Shown: positions 22,460 to 34,292 of the stretch, in pieces
Position numbering within the stretch: position 1 is the stretch's first letter
How the letters are laid out: each line of letters opens with the position of its first letter
From: Schistocerca nitens
Lineage: Eukaryota; Arthropoda; Insecta; Orthoptera; Acrididae
Assembly: GCF_023898315.1 (NCBI RefSeq)
Contig: NC_064614.1
Span: forward strand, 500,852,109 to 500,916,108
Direction of reading: 5' to 3'
DNA: 64,000 nucleotides
Translations under genes and position numbers: made by a program
The notes under the pieces: generated by a model
Told to the model about the DNA's origin: nothing
The model's input: only the letters and a program-made list of their open reading frames with translations
The model's database searches: none

Positions 22460-23100
22460 AGCATCTGTCTTCCAGACTGCCAACTATTCGAACCAAAGGT
22501 GACCGTGTTGTGTACCCAGTTTCACCCCATACCATTACGGCAGCTGCTCGGCCCTCATGACAATAATGAATGCAAGCTGGCAACGTTCAGTTTTCTCGGA
22601 ACCTTCATGTGTGGATACGTTATTCTCGATGCTATACACAGAAGCGGGACTTGTTTAAAAAGACAACTTGTGCTACTCCTGAGTCCAATGTTCTCGTTTG
22701 GCTCACCACTGCCAACGCACTTCCTTCTGCTCGCAAGTTGAGAATAGCTGATCCACGCTCATCGAGTTGCCAGTCCGTGATATCTGGATGTTGTCACATA
22801 GCCCGCGAGGATACTTGTCTTGCTGTAGACAAGCTCACTTCCTGACTCAAGGTACGTGACGTGGCTGTACGAGACTGAACGACAGAGCGAATAATAAGTG
22901 TGTACTCTCGGGCGCTAATTATGTGGGGCCATTTGTGCGTAGTCCTACGAATTCCATATTCGCATGACAGTCGTGGAAACCCGACTAGGGCTACCGGCAG
23001 TATCTCTGAACGATAAACCATAGTTTCGATAGGCCACGATCCTGCCACAGCTGAATTCCGACACGTGCTGGTAGGCCTTCACCTGCTTGTATGAGGTGCT
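22460..23100 (-). mobile_element. Tc1-like element relic
   Basis: Minus-strand fragments resemble Tc1-type transposase: near 22990-23080 a segment equivalent to the N-terminal HTH (RIVAYRNYGLSFRDTA-like), and near 22500-22560 VMVWGETGYTTRSPLV. No continuous frame remains, and the ends were not identified with confidence. Confidence 0.5.
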
Positions 23101-25737
23101 AACACAAGATTCTCACTTACACCCAAGATTCAAATACGATTTCTGAATGAGAAATCCTCTGGGTAATCTTCCTTTATATATAGAATGTAAGTGGGGTTAT
23201 TACTATCTACTTTTTCGGCTGCGCTGAAATGCTAGTCATTTGCGTATCCAAGGGAGCAGAATACGCCGTATCAGTTTGACGTTGATCGCATGCTGCCTTC
23301 ATGATGTCATAGTTTTAATATCTACCAGGGTACTTTACCAAAGTACAGACATGCAGAGCTCACTGAGATGGACGTCCATATTCTCTTGAATCTCAGTTCC
23401 ACATTCTGATAGAAATTGGCAGAATGAGTCCGTCCACTGGTGCAGACAACGCCATTGAAATGATGAATGAGCACCCCTGTTCTCTGCCACCGGTCCTCGT
23501 ACCCCTCAATGATTTATTAATCTTATTTAAAAAGTTTATTCAGGACTTTGTTAGTTAGTATGGCTTTCTATTTTACCCGAGGATCAGTTTGATGTATTAC
23601 TCGTACATAATAACTTGTAGAATATTTCAGTATCAAGTGAAATAGAAACTTTGGCGCCACCCCGAGACCTTCCCGCTTCGTTACGTCATTGCCCACTTTC
23701 AAAGTCTAAGATTTCCTTGGAGAAAGCCGGATGAGCTGGAGCCCTACTGGGAAGACTATGGCTATGGTAGGCATCTGCGTCTACTTCTACGTCTATAGAA
23801 TACCAATCTGGCGGAGAACAGTTTTAATTGTGCCGTATACTGAGGGTCCATATCGTACTATTTACGAATGGAAGAGGGAAGAATGTCTGCTTTTACGCGT
23901 CTGTGTGAGCTGTTACTAGACTAATTTTATCTGCACTATCTCTACGGGAGGGGTACATAGTTCACTGAATATTTGCAATGTATGTCCTACAATATGTTCT
24001 TGAAGCAATGTATTTTCTGTATAAGGTGTCAATGTTGTTCTGACTGACAGCCTATTGAAACTCTAGAAAAAACGCGGTTTTACCATATCCATACCACTGC
24101 GGATATTATGAGCGAAGAACACATGCCGATTTTCATGGAGAGAGGTACATTCGTCAAGGTAAATCATAATGTTTGACCCCAGAGTATGTTCGAGATGTAG
24201 GTGTTATAGGTCTGTAGGTTCGTGCATCAGTTGTCATCAGTTTTTTGTAACGGTGTAAGCTGTGCTGGTTTCCAGTCAAAGTGAACATGCCTGTGCGCAA
24301 GGTATCTGCAGTAAATTATCAGCAAAAGGAAATAATTCACTCGCATGCTGATATTAGCAAGGTGGCTCGCTCCGTAAGGCACAGTGCAACATTCGAAAAG
24401 ACCCTCACTTCACCTTCATTTCATTATAACGTGTATACACACCGCTGCCTCAGACTCTTATGGCTAAATATCAGTCATAGCAATGTTGTCCGTTACCAGT
24501 TTTCTAAATCTATGTTAGTTGGGATCACAGGAGGGCGAGGTAGCGAATCTGATGACGTAGCGAAGTAGAGCAAGCTTTTTCGAAAGGAAATTAGAAATGC
24601 CACAAAAGTGCATATGGTTCAGAGATTAGGTGATACTGTTAAAGTCATCAAATGCACTTGATGCTAAACACACAACAGTGGCAGGAAGAGTACTCCCTAC
24701 CGCCGAAGTACTTCCTGTCATGAGGTGGCTTGCTTCCATGGGGCAGCTGTACATCCTCGTCACCGATCCAAATAGGGTTTGTGCAACAACTGTGGCAAGA
24801 ATAGATGGCAACGAAGATTAGCAACCACTGACAGTCATTAATTGATAGAACTGATAGAGGTTTGCTAATACTTAAATGGAGTATAAAGATTGAGCATGAC
24901 AATACAGTTCAGCGTTCGCTTCACTGTTCTGTCTTCAGAGGCTGGTACAGTCCTAAATCCGATGAGTAACATCACTTCTATAATGTTCACGTTGACTCTT
25001 CTCGTCGGCGGCTGTAGATGACTCCCGAGGCATTCGCTGTGACACTGTGCTGATACTGTCCGACGATCGTCTTGAAGAAGTACAAACTCCTGAGCGGAGC
25101 CGTGTGTCTGCTTACATTCACTTTTAGCGGATGGATATACACTTAGGAATTATTTCTGTGACTTAAGGCAGATGTGTAGCATAGTCCTACTCGTGTGCGT
25201 CATCTCCCGAGTCTGACCTTTACTATGTTGTGCCTAAGTTGCAGGCAGTGTGGCGCTCTCTTCTGTAGGCTGCGCCCCTCATCTTCTGGAGGACTCGGCG
25301 CATACTATCCGCCAGACATACACGAAATAAGACGGAGCCAACGTAAAAGCTTCCTTCAAGAAGTAAGTAAAATAAGCAGGAATAGACAGAGAAATGTAGT
25401 TCAGATTTATGACAACAGAGTCCGCTCTATGATTGAAATATAGGCCTGGCCATCCTCGCCTTTGCCGCATATCTCCTAAAGGCTGTATGTCTCCTTCAAT
25501 GAGAGTGCAACCGCTTGCCTACCCTCCGTATTTCCATAGTAGCTTCTATTTTTCTCTCTCCTAATTCTCAATACGGACGAAAGATAGAGATGATTGCCGC
25601 TCCCCAGCAAAGAAGAGAGAATAATGAGATGTAAGTTATCATCCATTGCATTTTCAAAGTAAGTCAAAATAAGTTTCTGCTAGACTAGGACGTTTCTATT
25701 GTCGTGGGCCAGTGAGGCTTGATTCTTGGTAATATTC

Positions 25738-25782
<45 letters not shown>

Positions 25783-26265
25783 TGTGTGTGCAGCAAAAAT
25801 ATAGCAAGCTGATTTGGTACATGTGATGTTGAACACGTCACTTGTACCTAAGGAGCACTCCATATGGCAACTCTTCCACACTCCAAAGACAAACTTCTTG
25901 TTGCTTAAGCACTGAAATCTTGATCTCAGTTTACGGGTTTATTGTAGCCAAGCAAGCATGGTGATGACGCTATCTGTCTACGACGTACGGTTTGTATGGT
26001 AGCAGCTTGTGCTTTGGCATAATATCTTCCAACTTCCGAAAGATGCCACTCAAATTCCCTTCTATGATAAATTTAGCAAAGATGGAAAACTTGAAGCTCA
26101 TCAGACTGTAACACTGCGTACCAACTCTCAATGTAAAAGACATATTTCCAAATATTTGCATCTTACACTACTCACTAGCTTTAAAAAACAAAATGTTAAT
26201 TGCAAAAATGTCGCTCGCTACACTGCCGTATTTTCAACATAGTACAAAGCACGAGAACCTCGTTA
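23101..26265. other. Mostly unassigned; possible LINE antisense scraps and a TG tract
   Basis: Positions 23790-24080 are faintly like antisense LINE sequence, but I cannot support a domain. Small frames at 24281-24568 and 24630-24821 have no recognised motif. A TG dinucleotide tract lies at 25738-25791. Confidence 0.35.
25738..25791. repeat. (TG)n microsatellite
   Basis: About 27 dinucleotide units of TG with one interruption (TGTATG). Confidence 0.97.
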
Positions 26266-26267
26266 TA

Positions 26268-27558
26268 CGAGTGTAAGTCAATTATTATCCGCAAAGTAGT
26301 TGTAAAATTTTATTGTAATCGAATAGGAAACTTACGAGAACATCATTATTCGACATAGTCTCCTTGCGTTTCAACGCACTTGGTCCATCGTTGTAGAAGC
26401 TTCGTGTTGCCGTCATTAAAAAAAGTTCTCGGTTGAGATGCGAGCCAGGAATGCACCGTTTCCTTCACTGCTTCGTCCGAGGCAAATCGACGGTCTTTTA
26501 ATGCCTTTTTGAGTGGACCAAACAAGTGATAGTCAGAAGGGACCAGATGGGGACTATAAGTAAGATGATCCAGGACTTCAGATTTGAGTTTCTGGAGCGT
26601 TTCAGCAGTGTGGGCAGCAGTATGCGGACGGGCATTGTCGTGCAACACATCACCTTTTGACAGCAATCCTCGGCGTTTTCTTCGAATTGCAGGTTTTAGC
26701 CTGTCAGTAAGCATCTCACTGTAACGTACACTGTTTATTTTTGTGCCCCTTTCTCCATAATGTTCCAGTACTGGAACTTGTGCGTCCCAAAAAACCGTAA
26801 GCATCAGTTTTCCTGCGGGCGGTTGGTTCTTGAATTTTTTCTTGCGCGGTGAAATTGGATGTTTCCATTCCATACACGGCCGTTAACTCTCCGGCTCGTA
26901 ATGATGGATCCATGTATCGTCACCAGTAATGATCCTGTCTAAGAAGTTGTCCCTTTCGTTACCATAGCGATCCAAATGCTTTTTGCAGATATCCAAGCGC
27001 GTTTGTTTATGCAACTGTTTGAGTTGTTTTGGGACCCATCTTGCACAAATTTTATGAAACCCAAGTCTGTTGTGGATGATTTCGTAGGCAGAACCGCAAC
27101 TAATTTGCAGACGATGTGCCACTTCGTCAATAGTTAATCATCTGTCTAAGAGAATCGTTTCACGTGAACGCTCAATGGTTTCTTCATTTGTGGCGGTAAA
27201 CGGTCGTCCGGCTCCTTCATCGTGCGTAACACTTGTGCGACCATTTCGGAATTTTTCAATCCATTCGTAGACACTCCGTTGTGGCAAAAGACTGTTCCCG
27301 TACTGTATCTAAAGCCATCGATGAATTTTGGTCCCTGATACGCCTTCAGACCAAAAAAAAAAAAAAAAAAAAATGTGCAAATAGACAGCGGAGTAGCCAT
27401 GATTAACAGCACGGCAGCGATAAACTAACCTAGCAGCTTGAAAATTACAAAGATATATCAACAAATAAACAAAGCATGCGTCATCAACTTAAAACGACAG
27501 TGCTACCAAAATAAACAAAAATATTACTAAACTGCGGATAATAATTGACTTACCCTTG
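26268..27558 (-). mobile_element. Mariner element with well-preserved ends
   Basis: The 26-bp terminal inverted repeats match with two mismatches; GTAAGTCAATTATTATCCGC is common to both. The element is flanked by TA at 26266-26267 and 27559-27560. The 1291-bp length is the usual size for a mariner. It contains one transposase gene on the minus strand, slightly damaged. Confidence 0.93.
26346..27400 (-). pseudogene. Mariner transposase (DD34D), lightly damaged
   Basis: Mariner transposases excise and insert at TA using a DD34D triad. From the ATG at 27398-27400 the coding span is 351 codons including stop, the normal family length. Visible motifs on the minus strand are: HTH part IDEVAHRLQISCGSAYEIIHNRLGF (about 27060-27135), first catalytic D in ITGDDTWIHHYEPE (about 26890-26930), second D in LHDNARPHTAAH (about 26625-26660), and third D in SPHLVPSDYHLFGPLKK with 34 residues between the second and third. 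Breaks: a T-run expansion near 27353-27372 shifting the frame, TGA after LLDR near 27138, and TAA after YEPES near 26883. Three lesions against intact ends suggest moderate age. Confidence 0.9.
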
Positions 27559-27561
27559 TAT

Positions 27562-27823
27562 AATCTAGTAGAAATTGGCTATGATTTAGTGCAGCGACGA
27601 CGATGCTGACGAGGTCAGTAGAAACGAAGCATAAGTTTGGAATGACGTGCCCATTTAAAAAGACCCACCCCAGCATTTGTCTTAAACAACACAAGGAAAC
27701 CACAGAAAATTAAATAAATAAAGGAGTTTGCACTCCGTCCCTCCCGACTGCGAGTCCATTGTATTAATCCCTGCACTATGTCGCACTGTATACATACTTG
27801 GGCTCCTTACACGTGAACGAAGC
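27562..27823. other. Short spacer, nothing recognised
   Basis: Sequence between the mariner and the target duplication of the mirror tRNA array. No recognised feature. Confidence 0.4.
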
Positions 27824-27835
27824 AAATAAAAACAT

Positions 27836-28989
27836 AATGAGATTTTCACTCTGCAGCGGAGTGTGCGCTGATATGAAACTTCCTGGCAGATTAAAACTGT
27901 GTGCCCGACCGAGACTCGAACTCGGGACCTTTGCCTTTCGCGGGCAAGTGGCAGAAGTAAAGCTGTGAGGGCCGGGCGTGAGTCGTGCTTCGGTGGCTCA
28001 GTTGGTAGAGCACTTGCCCGCGAAAGGCAAAGGTCCCGAGTTCGAGTCTCGGTCGGGCACACAGTTTTAATCTGCCAGGAAGTTTCATATCAGCGCACAC
28101 TCCGCTGCAGAGTGAAAATCTCATTCTGGAAACATCCCCCAGGCTGTGGCTAAGCCATGTCTCCGCAATATCCTTTCTTTCAGGAGTGCTAGTTCTGCAA
28201 GGTTCGCAGGAGAGCTTCTGTAAAGTTTGGAAGGTAGGAGACGAGATACTGGCAGAAGTAAAGCTGTGAGGGCCGGGCGTGAGTCGTGCTTCGGTGGCTC
28301 AGTTGGTAGAGCACTTGCCCGCGAAAGGCAAAGGTCCCGAGTTCGAGTCTCGGTCGGGCACACAGTTTTAATCTGCCAGGAAGTTTCATATCAGCGCACA
28401 CTCCGCTGCAGAGTGAAAATCTCATTCTGGAAACATCCCCCAGGCTGTGGCTAAGCCATGTCTCCGCAATATCCTTTCTTTCAGGAGTGCTAGTTCTGCA
28501 AGGTTCGCAGGAGAGCTTCTGTAAAGTTTGGAAGGTAGGAGACGAGATACTGGCAGAAGTAAAGCTGTGAGGGCCGGGCGTGAGTCGTGCTTCGGTGGCT
28601 CAGTTGGTAGAGCACTTGCCCGCGAAAGGCAAAGGTCCCGAGTTCGAGTCTCGGTCGGGCACACAGTTTTAATCTGCCAGGAAGTTTCATATCAGCGCAC
28701 ACTCCGCTGCAGAGTGAAAATCTCATTCTGGAAACATCCCCCAGGCTGTGGCTAAGCCATGTCTCCGCAATATCCTTTCTTTCAGGAGTGCTAGTTCTGC
28801 AAGGTTCGCAGGAGAGCTTCTGTAAAGTTTGGAAGGTAGGAGACGAGATACTGGCAGAAGTAAAGCTGTGAGGGCCGGGCGTGAGTCGTGCTTCGGTGGC
28901 TCAGTTGGTAGAGCACTTGCCCGCGAAAGGCAAAGGTCCCGAGTTCGAGTCTCGGTCGGGCACACAGTTTTAATCTGCCAGGAAGTTTC
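27836..28989 (+). mobile_element. Tandem array of mirror tRNA-derived element within one target duplication
   Basis: A 301-bp unit begins at 27951, 28252, 28553 and 28854. Three units are full length and the fourth stops after 136 bp. The units appear identical by eye. They are preceded by an inverted arm (27836-27950) that mirrors the tRNA 3' half and the CTGCAGAGTGAAAATCTCAT tail. The whole 1154-bp block is bounded by an exact 12-bp duplication AAATAAAAACAT at 27824-27835 and 28990-29001. Each unit holds one tRNA-like sequence (first at 27986-28060) with A box GGCTCAGTTGGTAGAGC and B box GAGTTCGAGTCTC. Either a multimeric template was inserted or the unit amplified after insertion. Confidence 0.9.
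27986..28060 (+). repeat. tRNA-like unit of the array (first of four)
   Basis: Cloverleaf potential: D arm GGCTCAGTTGGTAGAGC, anticodon stem TTGCC/GGCAA with loop CGCGAAA, T arm CCGAG-TTCGAGT-CTCGG. The residue before the anticodon is G where tRNAs have U, and the acceptor stem has weak pairs, so it is a tRNA-derived pol III promoter unit and not a decoding tRNA. Further copies start 301, 602 and 903 bp downstream. Confidence 0.8.
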
Positions 28990-29001
28990 AAATAAAAACA
29001 T

Positions 29002-29360
29002 GTTCGTGAATAACGGCCACCAAATTGATAACAGGATATATGTTCCCTCAAAGCTCCCAGACCAGCTCGCGAATCAAAGAATTTTATCCTCTTTCAAGTT
29101 TTCGGCAATAAACTGGTAAGACAGAAGTGAAATTTCGGGCTGAGTCCTCTTTAAATCAACACAGTTCTGTATTTAAACGAGAAATCAACTTGACTAGGGG
29201 GCGAAACATCCAAGAAAACAAACAGAGCGTCCCTTTTGCAATAGCTCCCTACTGTTTCAAAATATCTGTAAGTGGAATATCTGAGGAACGCACAGAACTT
29301 TCTATCAAATCTCGCGAATGATACGCAGGCCAAATACTGGACTACTTTAGTGGCATGGTT
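29002..29360. other. Spacer between tRNA array and CR1 LINE
   Basis: No recognised motif. Small overlapping frames on both strands only. Confidence 0.4.
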
Positions 29361-32246
29361 ATTCTACATCTACATCCATACTCCGCAAGCCACCTGACGG
29401 TGTGTGGCGGAGGGTACCCTGAGTACCTCTATCGGTTCTCCCTTCTATTCCAGTCTCGTATTGTTCGTGGAAAGAAGGATTGTCGGTATGCCTCTGTGTG
29501 GGCTCTAATCTCCCTGATTTTATCCTCATGGTCTCTTCGCGAGATATACGCAGGAGGGAGCAATATACTGCTTGACTCTTCGGTGAAGGTATGTTCTCGA
29601 AACTTTAACAAAAGCCCGTACCGAGCTACTGAGCGTCTCTCCTGCAGAGTCTTCCACTGGAGTTTATCTATCATCTCCGTAACGCTTTCGCGATTTCTAA
29701 ATTATCCTGTAACGAAGCTCGCTGCTCTCAGTTGGATCTTCTCTATTTCTTCTATCAACCCTATCTGGTACGGATCCCACACTGCTGAGCAGTATTCAAT
29801 CAGTGGGCGAACAAGCGTACTGTAACCTACTTCCTTTGTTTTCGGATTGCATTTCCTTAGGATTCTTCCAATGAATCTCAGTCTGGCATCTGCTTTATCG
29901 ACGATCAACTTTATATGATCATTCCATTTTAAATCACTCCTAATGCGTACTCCCAGATAATTTATGGGATTAACTGCTTCCAGTTGCTGACCTGCTATTT
30001 TGTAGCTAAATTCTGTGTATTCGCGGCACATTACACTTGTCTACATTGAGATTCAATTGCCATTCCCTGCACCATGCGTCAATTCGCTGCAGATCCTCCT
30101 GCATTTCAGTACAATGTTCCATTGTTACAACCTCTCGATAGACCACAGCATCATCTGCAAAAAGCCTCAGTGAACTTCCGATGTCATCCACAAGGTCATT
30201 TATGTATATTGTGAATAGCAACGGTCCTATGACACTCCCCTGCGGCACACCTGAAATCACTCTTACTTAGGAAGACTTCTCTCCATTGAGAATGACATGC
30301 TGCGTTCTGCTATCTAGGAACTCTTCAATCCAATCACACAATTGGTCTGATAGTCCATATGCTCTTACTTTGTTCATTAAACGAGTGTGGGCAACTGTAT
30401 CGAACGGCTTGCGGAAGTCAAGAAACACGGCATCTACGTGGGAACCCGTTTCTATGGCCCTCTGAGTCTCGTGGACGAATAGCGCGAGCTGGGTTTCACA
30501 CGACCGTCTTTTTCGAAACCCATGCTGATTCCTACAGGGTAGATTTCTAGTCTCCAGAAAAGTCATTATACTCGAACATAATACGTGTTCCAAAATTCTA
30601 CAACTGATCGACGTTAGAGATATAGGTCTATAGTTCTGCACATCTGTTCGACGTCCCTTCTTGAAAACGGGGATGACCTGTGCCCTTTTCCAATCCTTTG
30701 GAACGCTACGCTCTTCTAGAGACCTACGGTACACCGCTGCAAGAAGGGGGCCAAGTACCTTCGCGTACTCGGTGTAAAATCGAACTGGTATCCCATCAGG
30801 TCCAGCGGCCTTTCCTCTTTTGAGCAATTTTAATTGTCTCTCTATCCCTCTGTCGTCTATTCCGATATCTACCATTTTGTCATCTGTGCGACAATCTAGA
30901 GAAGGAGCTACAGTGTAGTCTTCCTCTGTGAAACAGCTTTGGAAAAAGACATTTAGTATTTCGGCCTTTAGTCTGTCATCCTCTGTTTCAGTACCATTTT
31001 GGTCACAGAGTGTCTGGATATTTTGTTTTGATCCCCCTACCGCTTTGACATAAGACCAAAATTTCTTAGGATTTTCTGCCAAGTCAGTACATAGAACTTT
31101 ACTTTCGAATTCATTGAACGCCTCTCGCATAGCCCTCCTCACACTACATTTCGCTTCGCGTAATTTTTGTTTGTCTGCAAGGCTTTGGCTATGTTTATGT
31201 TTGCTGTGAAGTTCCCTTTGCTTCCGCAGCAGTTTCCTAACTCGGTTGTTGTACCACGGTAGCTCTTTTCCATCTCTTACGATCTTACTGGGCACATACT
31301 CATCTAACGCACAGTGTACGATGGTTTTGAACTTTGTCCACTGATCCTCAACACTATCTGTACTTGAGACAAAACTTTTGTGTTGAGCCGTCAGGTACTC
31401 TGTAATCTGCTTTTTGTCACTTTTCAAAACAGAAAAATCTTCCTACCTTTTTTAATATTTCTATTTACGTCTCAAATCATCGATGCAGTAACCGCTTTAT
31501 GATCGCTGATTCCCTGTTCTGCGTTAACTGTTTCAAATAGTTCGGGTCTGTTTGTCACCAGAAGGTCTAATATGTTATCGCCACGAGTCGGTTCTCTGTT
31601 TAACTGCTCAAGGTAGTTTTCAGACAGTGCACTTAAAAAAATTTTACTGGATTCTTTGTCCCTGCCACCCATTATGAACGTTTGAGTCTCCCAGTCTATA
31701 TCCGGCAAATTAAAATCTCCACCCAGAACTGTAACATGGTGGGGAAATCTACTCGAAATATTTTCCAAATTATCTTTCAGGTGCTCAGCCACAACAGCTG
31801 ATGAGCCAGGGGGACTATAGAGACATCCAATTACCATGTCTGAGCCTGCTTTCACCTTGACCTTCACCCAAATTATTTCACATTTCGGATCTCAGTCAAT
31901 TTCCTTCGATACTATTGCACTTCTTATCGCTATAAACACGCCTCCCCCTTCACTGTCCAGCGTCTCTGCGGTATACATTCCAATCTGAGTTTAGGATTTC
32001 ATTACTGTTTACGTCTGGTTTCAGCCAACTTTCTTTCCCTAGTACTATATGGGCGTTGTGACCGTTTATTAATGAGAGCAGTTCTGGGACATTTCTATAG
32101 ACGCTCCTGCAGTTTACTATTAGCACATTAATATTGTTATTCCCTGTTGCATTTTGCCTACTCCTACCTTGCCGCGTCTCAGGAGGCGTCTTGTCGGGCC
32201 TAGGGAGGGAATTCTCTAACCTAAAAAACCCACATGTGCACTCCAC
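29361..32246 (-). pseudogene. CR1 ORF2: APE endonuclease and reverse transcriptase
   Basis: Endonuclease part (32246-31472): INVLIVNCRSVYRN at the N-terminus, VLGGDFNLPDIDWE and GISDHKAV, which are the catalytic blocks of APE-type endonucleases. Reverse-transcriptase part (31427-29702): GPDGIPVRF, NYRPISL, QHGFRK, DAVFLDFRKPFDTV, SGVPQGSVIGPLL and LFADDAVVY with the catalytic FADD intact, then NYLGVRI. The C-terminal part extends to about 29430 (QRRSVARYGLLLKF). Breaks: frameshift near 31955, TGA near 31893, stop at 31472, frameshift near 31435, stop at 30267, frameshift near 30020 and stop at 29702. It overlaps the end of ORF1 slightly. Confidence 0.88.
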
Positions 32247-33144
32247 ACGTACTCCGCTACCCTTGTAGCCGCTTCCGGCGTGTAGTGCATGCCTGACCTA
32301 TTCAGGGGGACCCTACATTTCTCCACCCGATAGCGGAGGTCAAGAAATTTGCACCCCAGATCTCCGCAGAATCGTCTGAGCCTCTGGTTTAAGCCTTCCA
32401 CTCGGCTCCAAACCAGAGGACCGAGGTCGGTTCTGGGAACGATACTACAAATAGTTAGCTCTGATTCCACCCCGTGAGCGAGGCTTTCCGCCTTCACCAA
32501 TTCCGCCAACCGCCTGTACGAACTGAGGATGACCTCTGAACCCAGACGGCAGGAGTCATTGGTGCCGACATGAGCAACAATTTGCAGTCGGGTGCACCCA
32601 GTGCTCTCTATCGCCGCCGGCAGGGCCTCCTCCACATCTCGGATGAGACCCCCCGGTAAGCGGACAGAATGAACACTGGCCTTCTTCCCCGACTTTTTCG
32701 CTATTTCCCTAAGGGGCTCCATCACCCGCCTAAAGTTGGAGCTCCCAATAACTAATAAACCCCTCCCCCCGTGTGTCTGCTCGGACCTTGCTGAAAGAGC
32801 GGCCACATGTCCACTCACAGCCAGAGCGGGCGATGCCACACGGCCAGCCTCCACATTGACCCTCCGCCTCTTGCGCCGTGAACGCCGCTGAACCCGCCAC
32901 TCCCCTTGGGTTGAGGGTGGCCAACCGCGTCCGGTACCCGCGAAGATGTCTCGACAGCAGGGACAGTGGGTGAAGCAAGTAAACCCTGGGGTGTACCATG
33001 CGACGCACCAGACTCCCCACTGCCGCTACACTCCGAGGCAGCAGCCTGAAGACGGCTGACCGCGGCCATCAACACGTTCAGCTGTTCGCGAACAGTGGCC
33101 AGCTCCTCCCGCGTCCGTACACAGCAGTCACACATCCTATCCAT
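32216..33144 (-). pseudogene. CR1 ORF1 with SGNH/GDSL-type esterase domain
   Basis: The first part (33144 downward) encodes MDRMCDCCVRTREEL followed by a short coiled-coil-like stretch (LATVREQLNVLMAAVSRL). After a frameshift between about 32815 and 32900 the second part (32854-32216) is an esterase-like domain: GRGLLVIGSSNFRRV at its start (block I-like), IVAHVGTNDSC in the middle and SGMHYTPEAATRVAEYV at the end, where the H and the preceding residues would form the catalytic end block. ORF1 esterases are a known feature of CR1 LINEs, where they bind RNP or membranes. The usual GDS is GSS here. It ends in TAG at 32216. Confidence 0.82.
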
Positions 33145-33520
33145 CCTAAGAAATCAATTTACTGTAGAGAGTTAATCAACTTTCAACTAGACTGCTAATT
33201 CACTAAAGGGGGCTGATTGTTGACTAAACTGTGGTTGCTAGCCACTTCTTGTAGAAAACAATAAAAATAGCACTACCTGTCTCTGGACTGTATTGAAAAC
33301 AAACACTAGCACTCCTGGCACTGTGGTTGACTAAAGGGACTCTCTCTGACTGTATTCAAAACAAACACGAAATCTATGGAACACTATTACTAGCGCTCGA
33401 CAATTAAAGCTTCCTAAAAGCAAAAACACACGGAAGAAGAAGTGACAAGTAAGAAAAATACAGTTAATACTTAAATTAAAGTAGCTCGCTGCACAGCAGA
33501 CGGCAGTTACGAATTAAAAT

Positions 33521-34243
33521 AAAATTATCCATAATAGTATGAACTCTGGACATTCATTACCCCATGGTGTTACAAGAATAGGAAAACTCTATGATGGATT
33601 CCATATGCTTCTCAGACTGATCTCCCATTGGAGAGCACTGCATGACTTACCAGACGATTTTTGGAGTCTGTTATTTCATCACTTAATAATAATGTACAAA
33701 ATTATTACCCTGTCCCACAGTATACTAACAAAGATTAAGTATAGCTAAGTCTCACTGCTTACTACCGCTTTTAATTTGCTGGTGAAGATTACGTTCGCAA
33801 CATGAACTGCGCACCTCAACCGAAGTAAGTTAGTTATTTATTCTCATCACAGATTCTGTGTACGGCCCAGACGGTTTTACTTTTCTTTTTCATTCACAAA
33901 ATATCGCCAACTGCGAGTTTTTGTGACTTATTCAAAACACTTGATGTTGAAGGTCACAGCAATCTTTTAGAAAAACTTAAATAATACTTAATTGATATTA
34001 CTGTTGTTCATGTATCTAACATCAAACAGTTGAGAGTAAGTGAAGAATGAAGCAGCTCATTCAAGAAGAGGAGAGATCATAACTGGTGTACCACTGCGAT
34101 TACTATTGACCCCAGTTCCATACATGACCCTCATCAGATATTCAAGAAATTGAAATAGTTATCGTTCCAGATCATGCAAATGTAGAGTTCAGTCCACTTC
34201 AAAATATATTCCATAGGAAGAGCTCTTACAATTGTTTATAATT

Positions 34244-34292
<49 letters not shown>

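Larger units (their letters stand above)
29361..33520 (-). mobile_element. CR1-clade LINE, nearly full length, inactivated
   Basis: This non-LTR retrotransposon reads on the minus strand with a 5' UTR at about 33150-33520 (right boundary uncertain), ORF1, ORF2 (endonuclease and reverse transcriptase) and a 3' end at 29361 with a TAGATGTAGATG-type repeat typical of CR1-like tails. Most of the coding capacity is visible, so this is the most complete LINE in the window. Each ORF carries frameshifts or stops. Confidence 0.88.

Noticed and set aside
25738-25791. Coding potential of His/Thr repeats on the minus strand
   Set aside because: Pure dinucleotide repeat translated by chance.
27986-28060. 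Functional tRNA gene cluster
   Set aside because: The tRNA-like units lack U before the anticodon and have a weak acceptor stem. They lie inside a mobile element with target duplications, so they are tRNA-derived promoters and not a tRNA gene cluster.
27836-28989. CRISPR-like array because of regular repeats
   Set aside because: The period is 301 bp with no distinct spacers, the units are whole copies of a eukaryotic retroelement, and the genome is an insect.
29355-29825. 156-codon plus-strand ORF
   Set aside because: Antisense of the CR1 ORF2 C-terminus.
29361-33520. An active CR1 LINE
   Set aside because: At least seven frameshifts or stops were seen across both ORFs, so it cannot encode its proteins.
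33539-33748. Small plus-strand ORF after the CR1 5' end
   Set aside because: No similarity, short, AT-rich context. Nothing supports expression.
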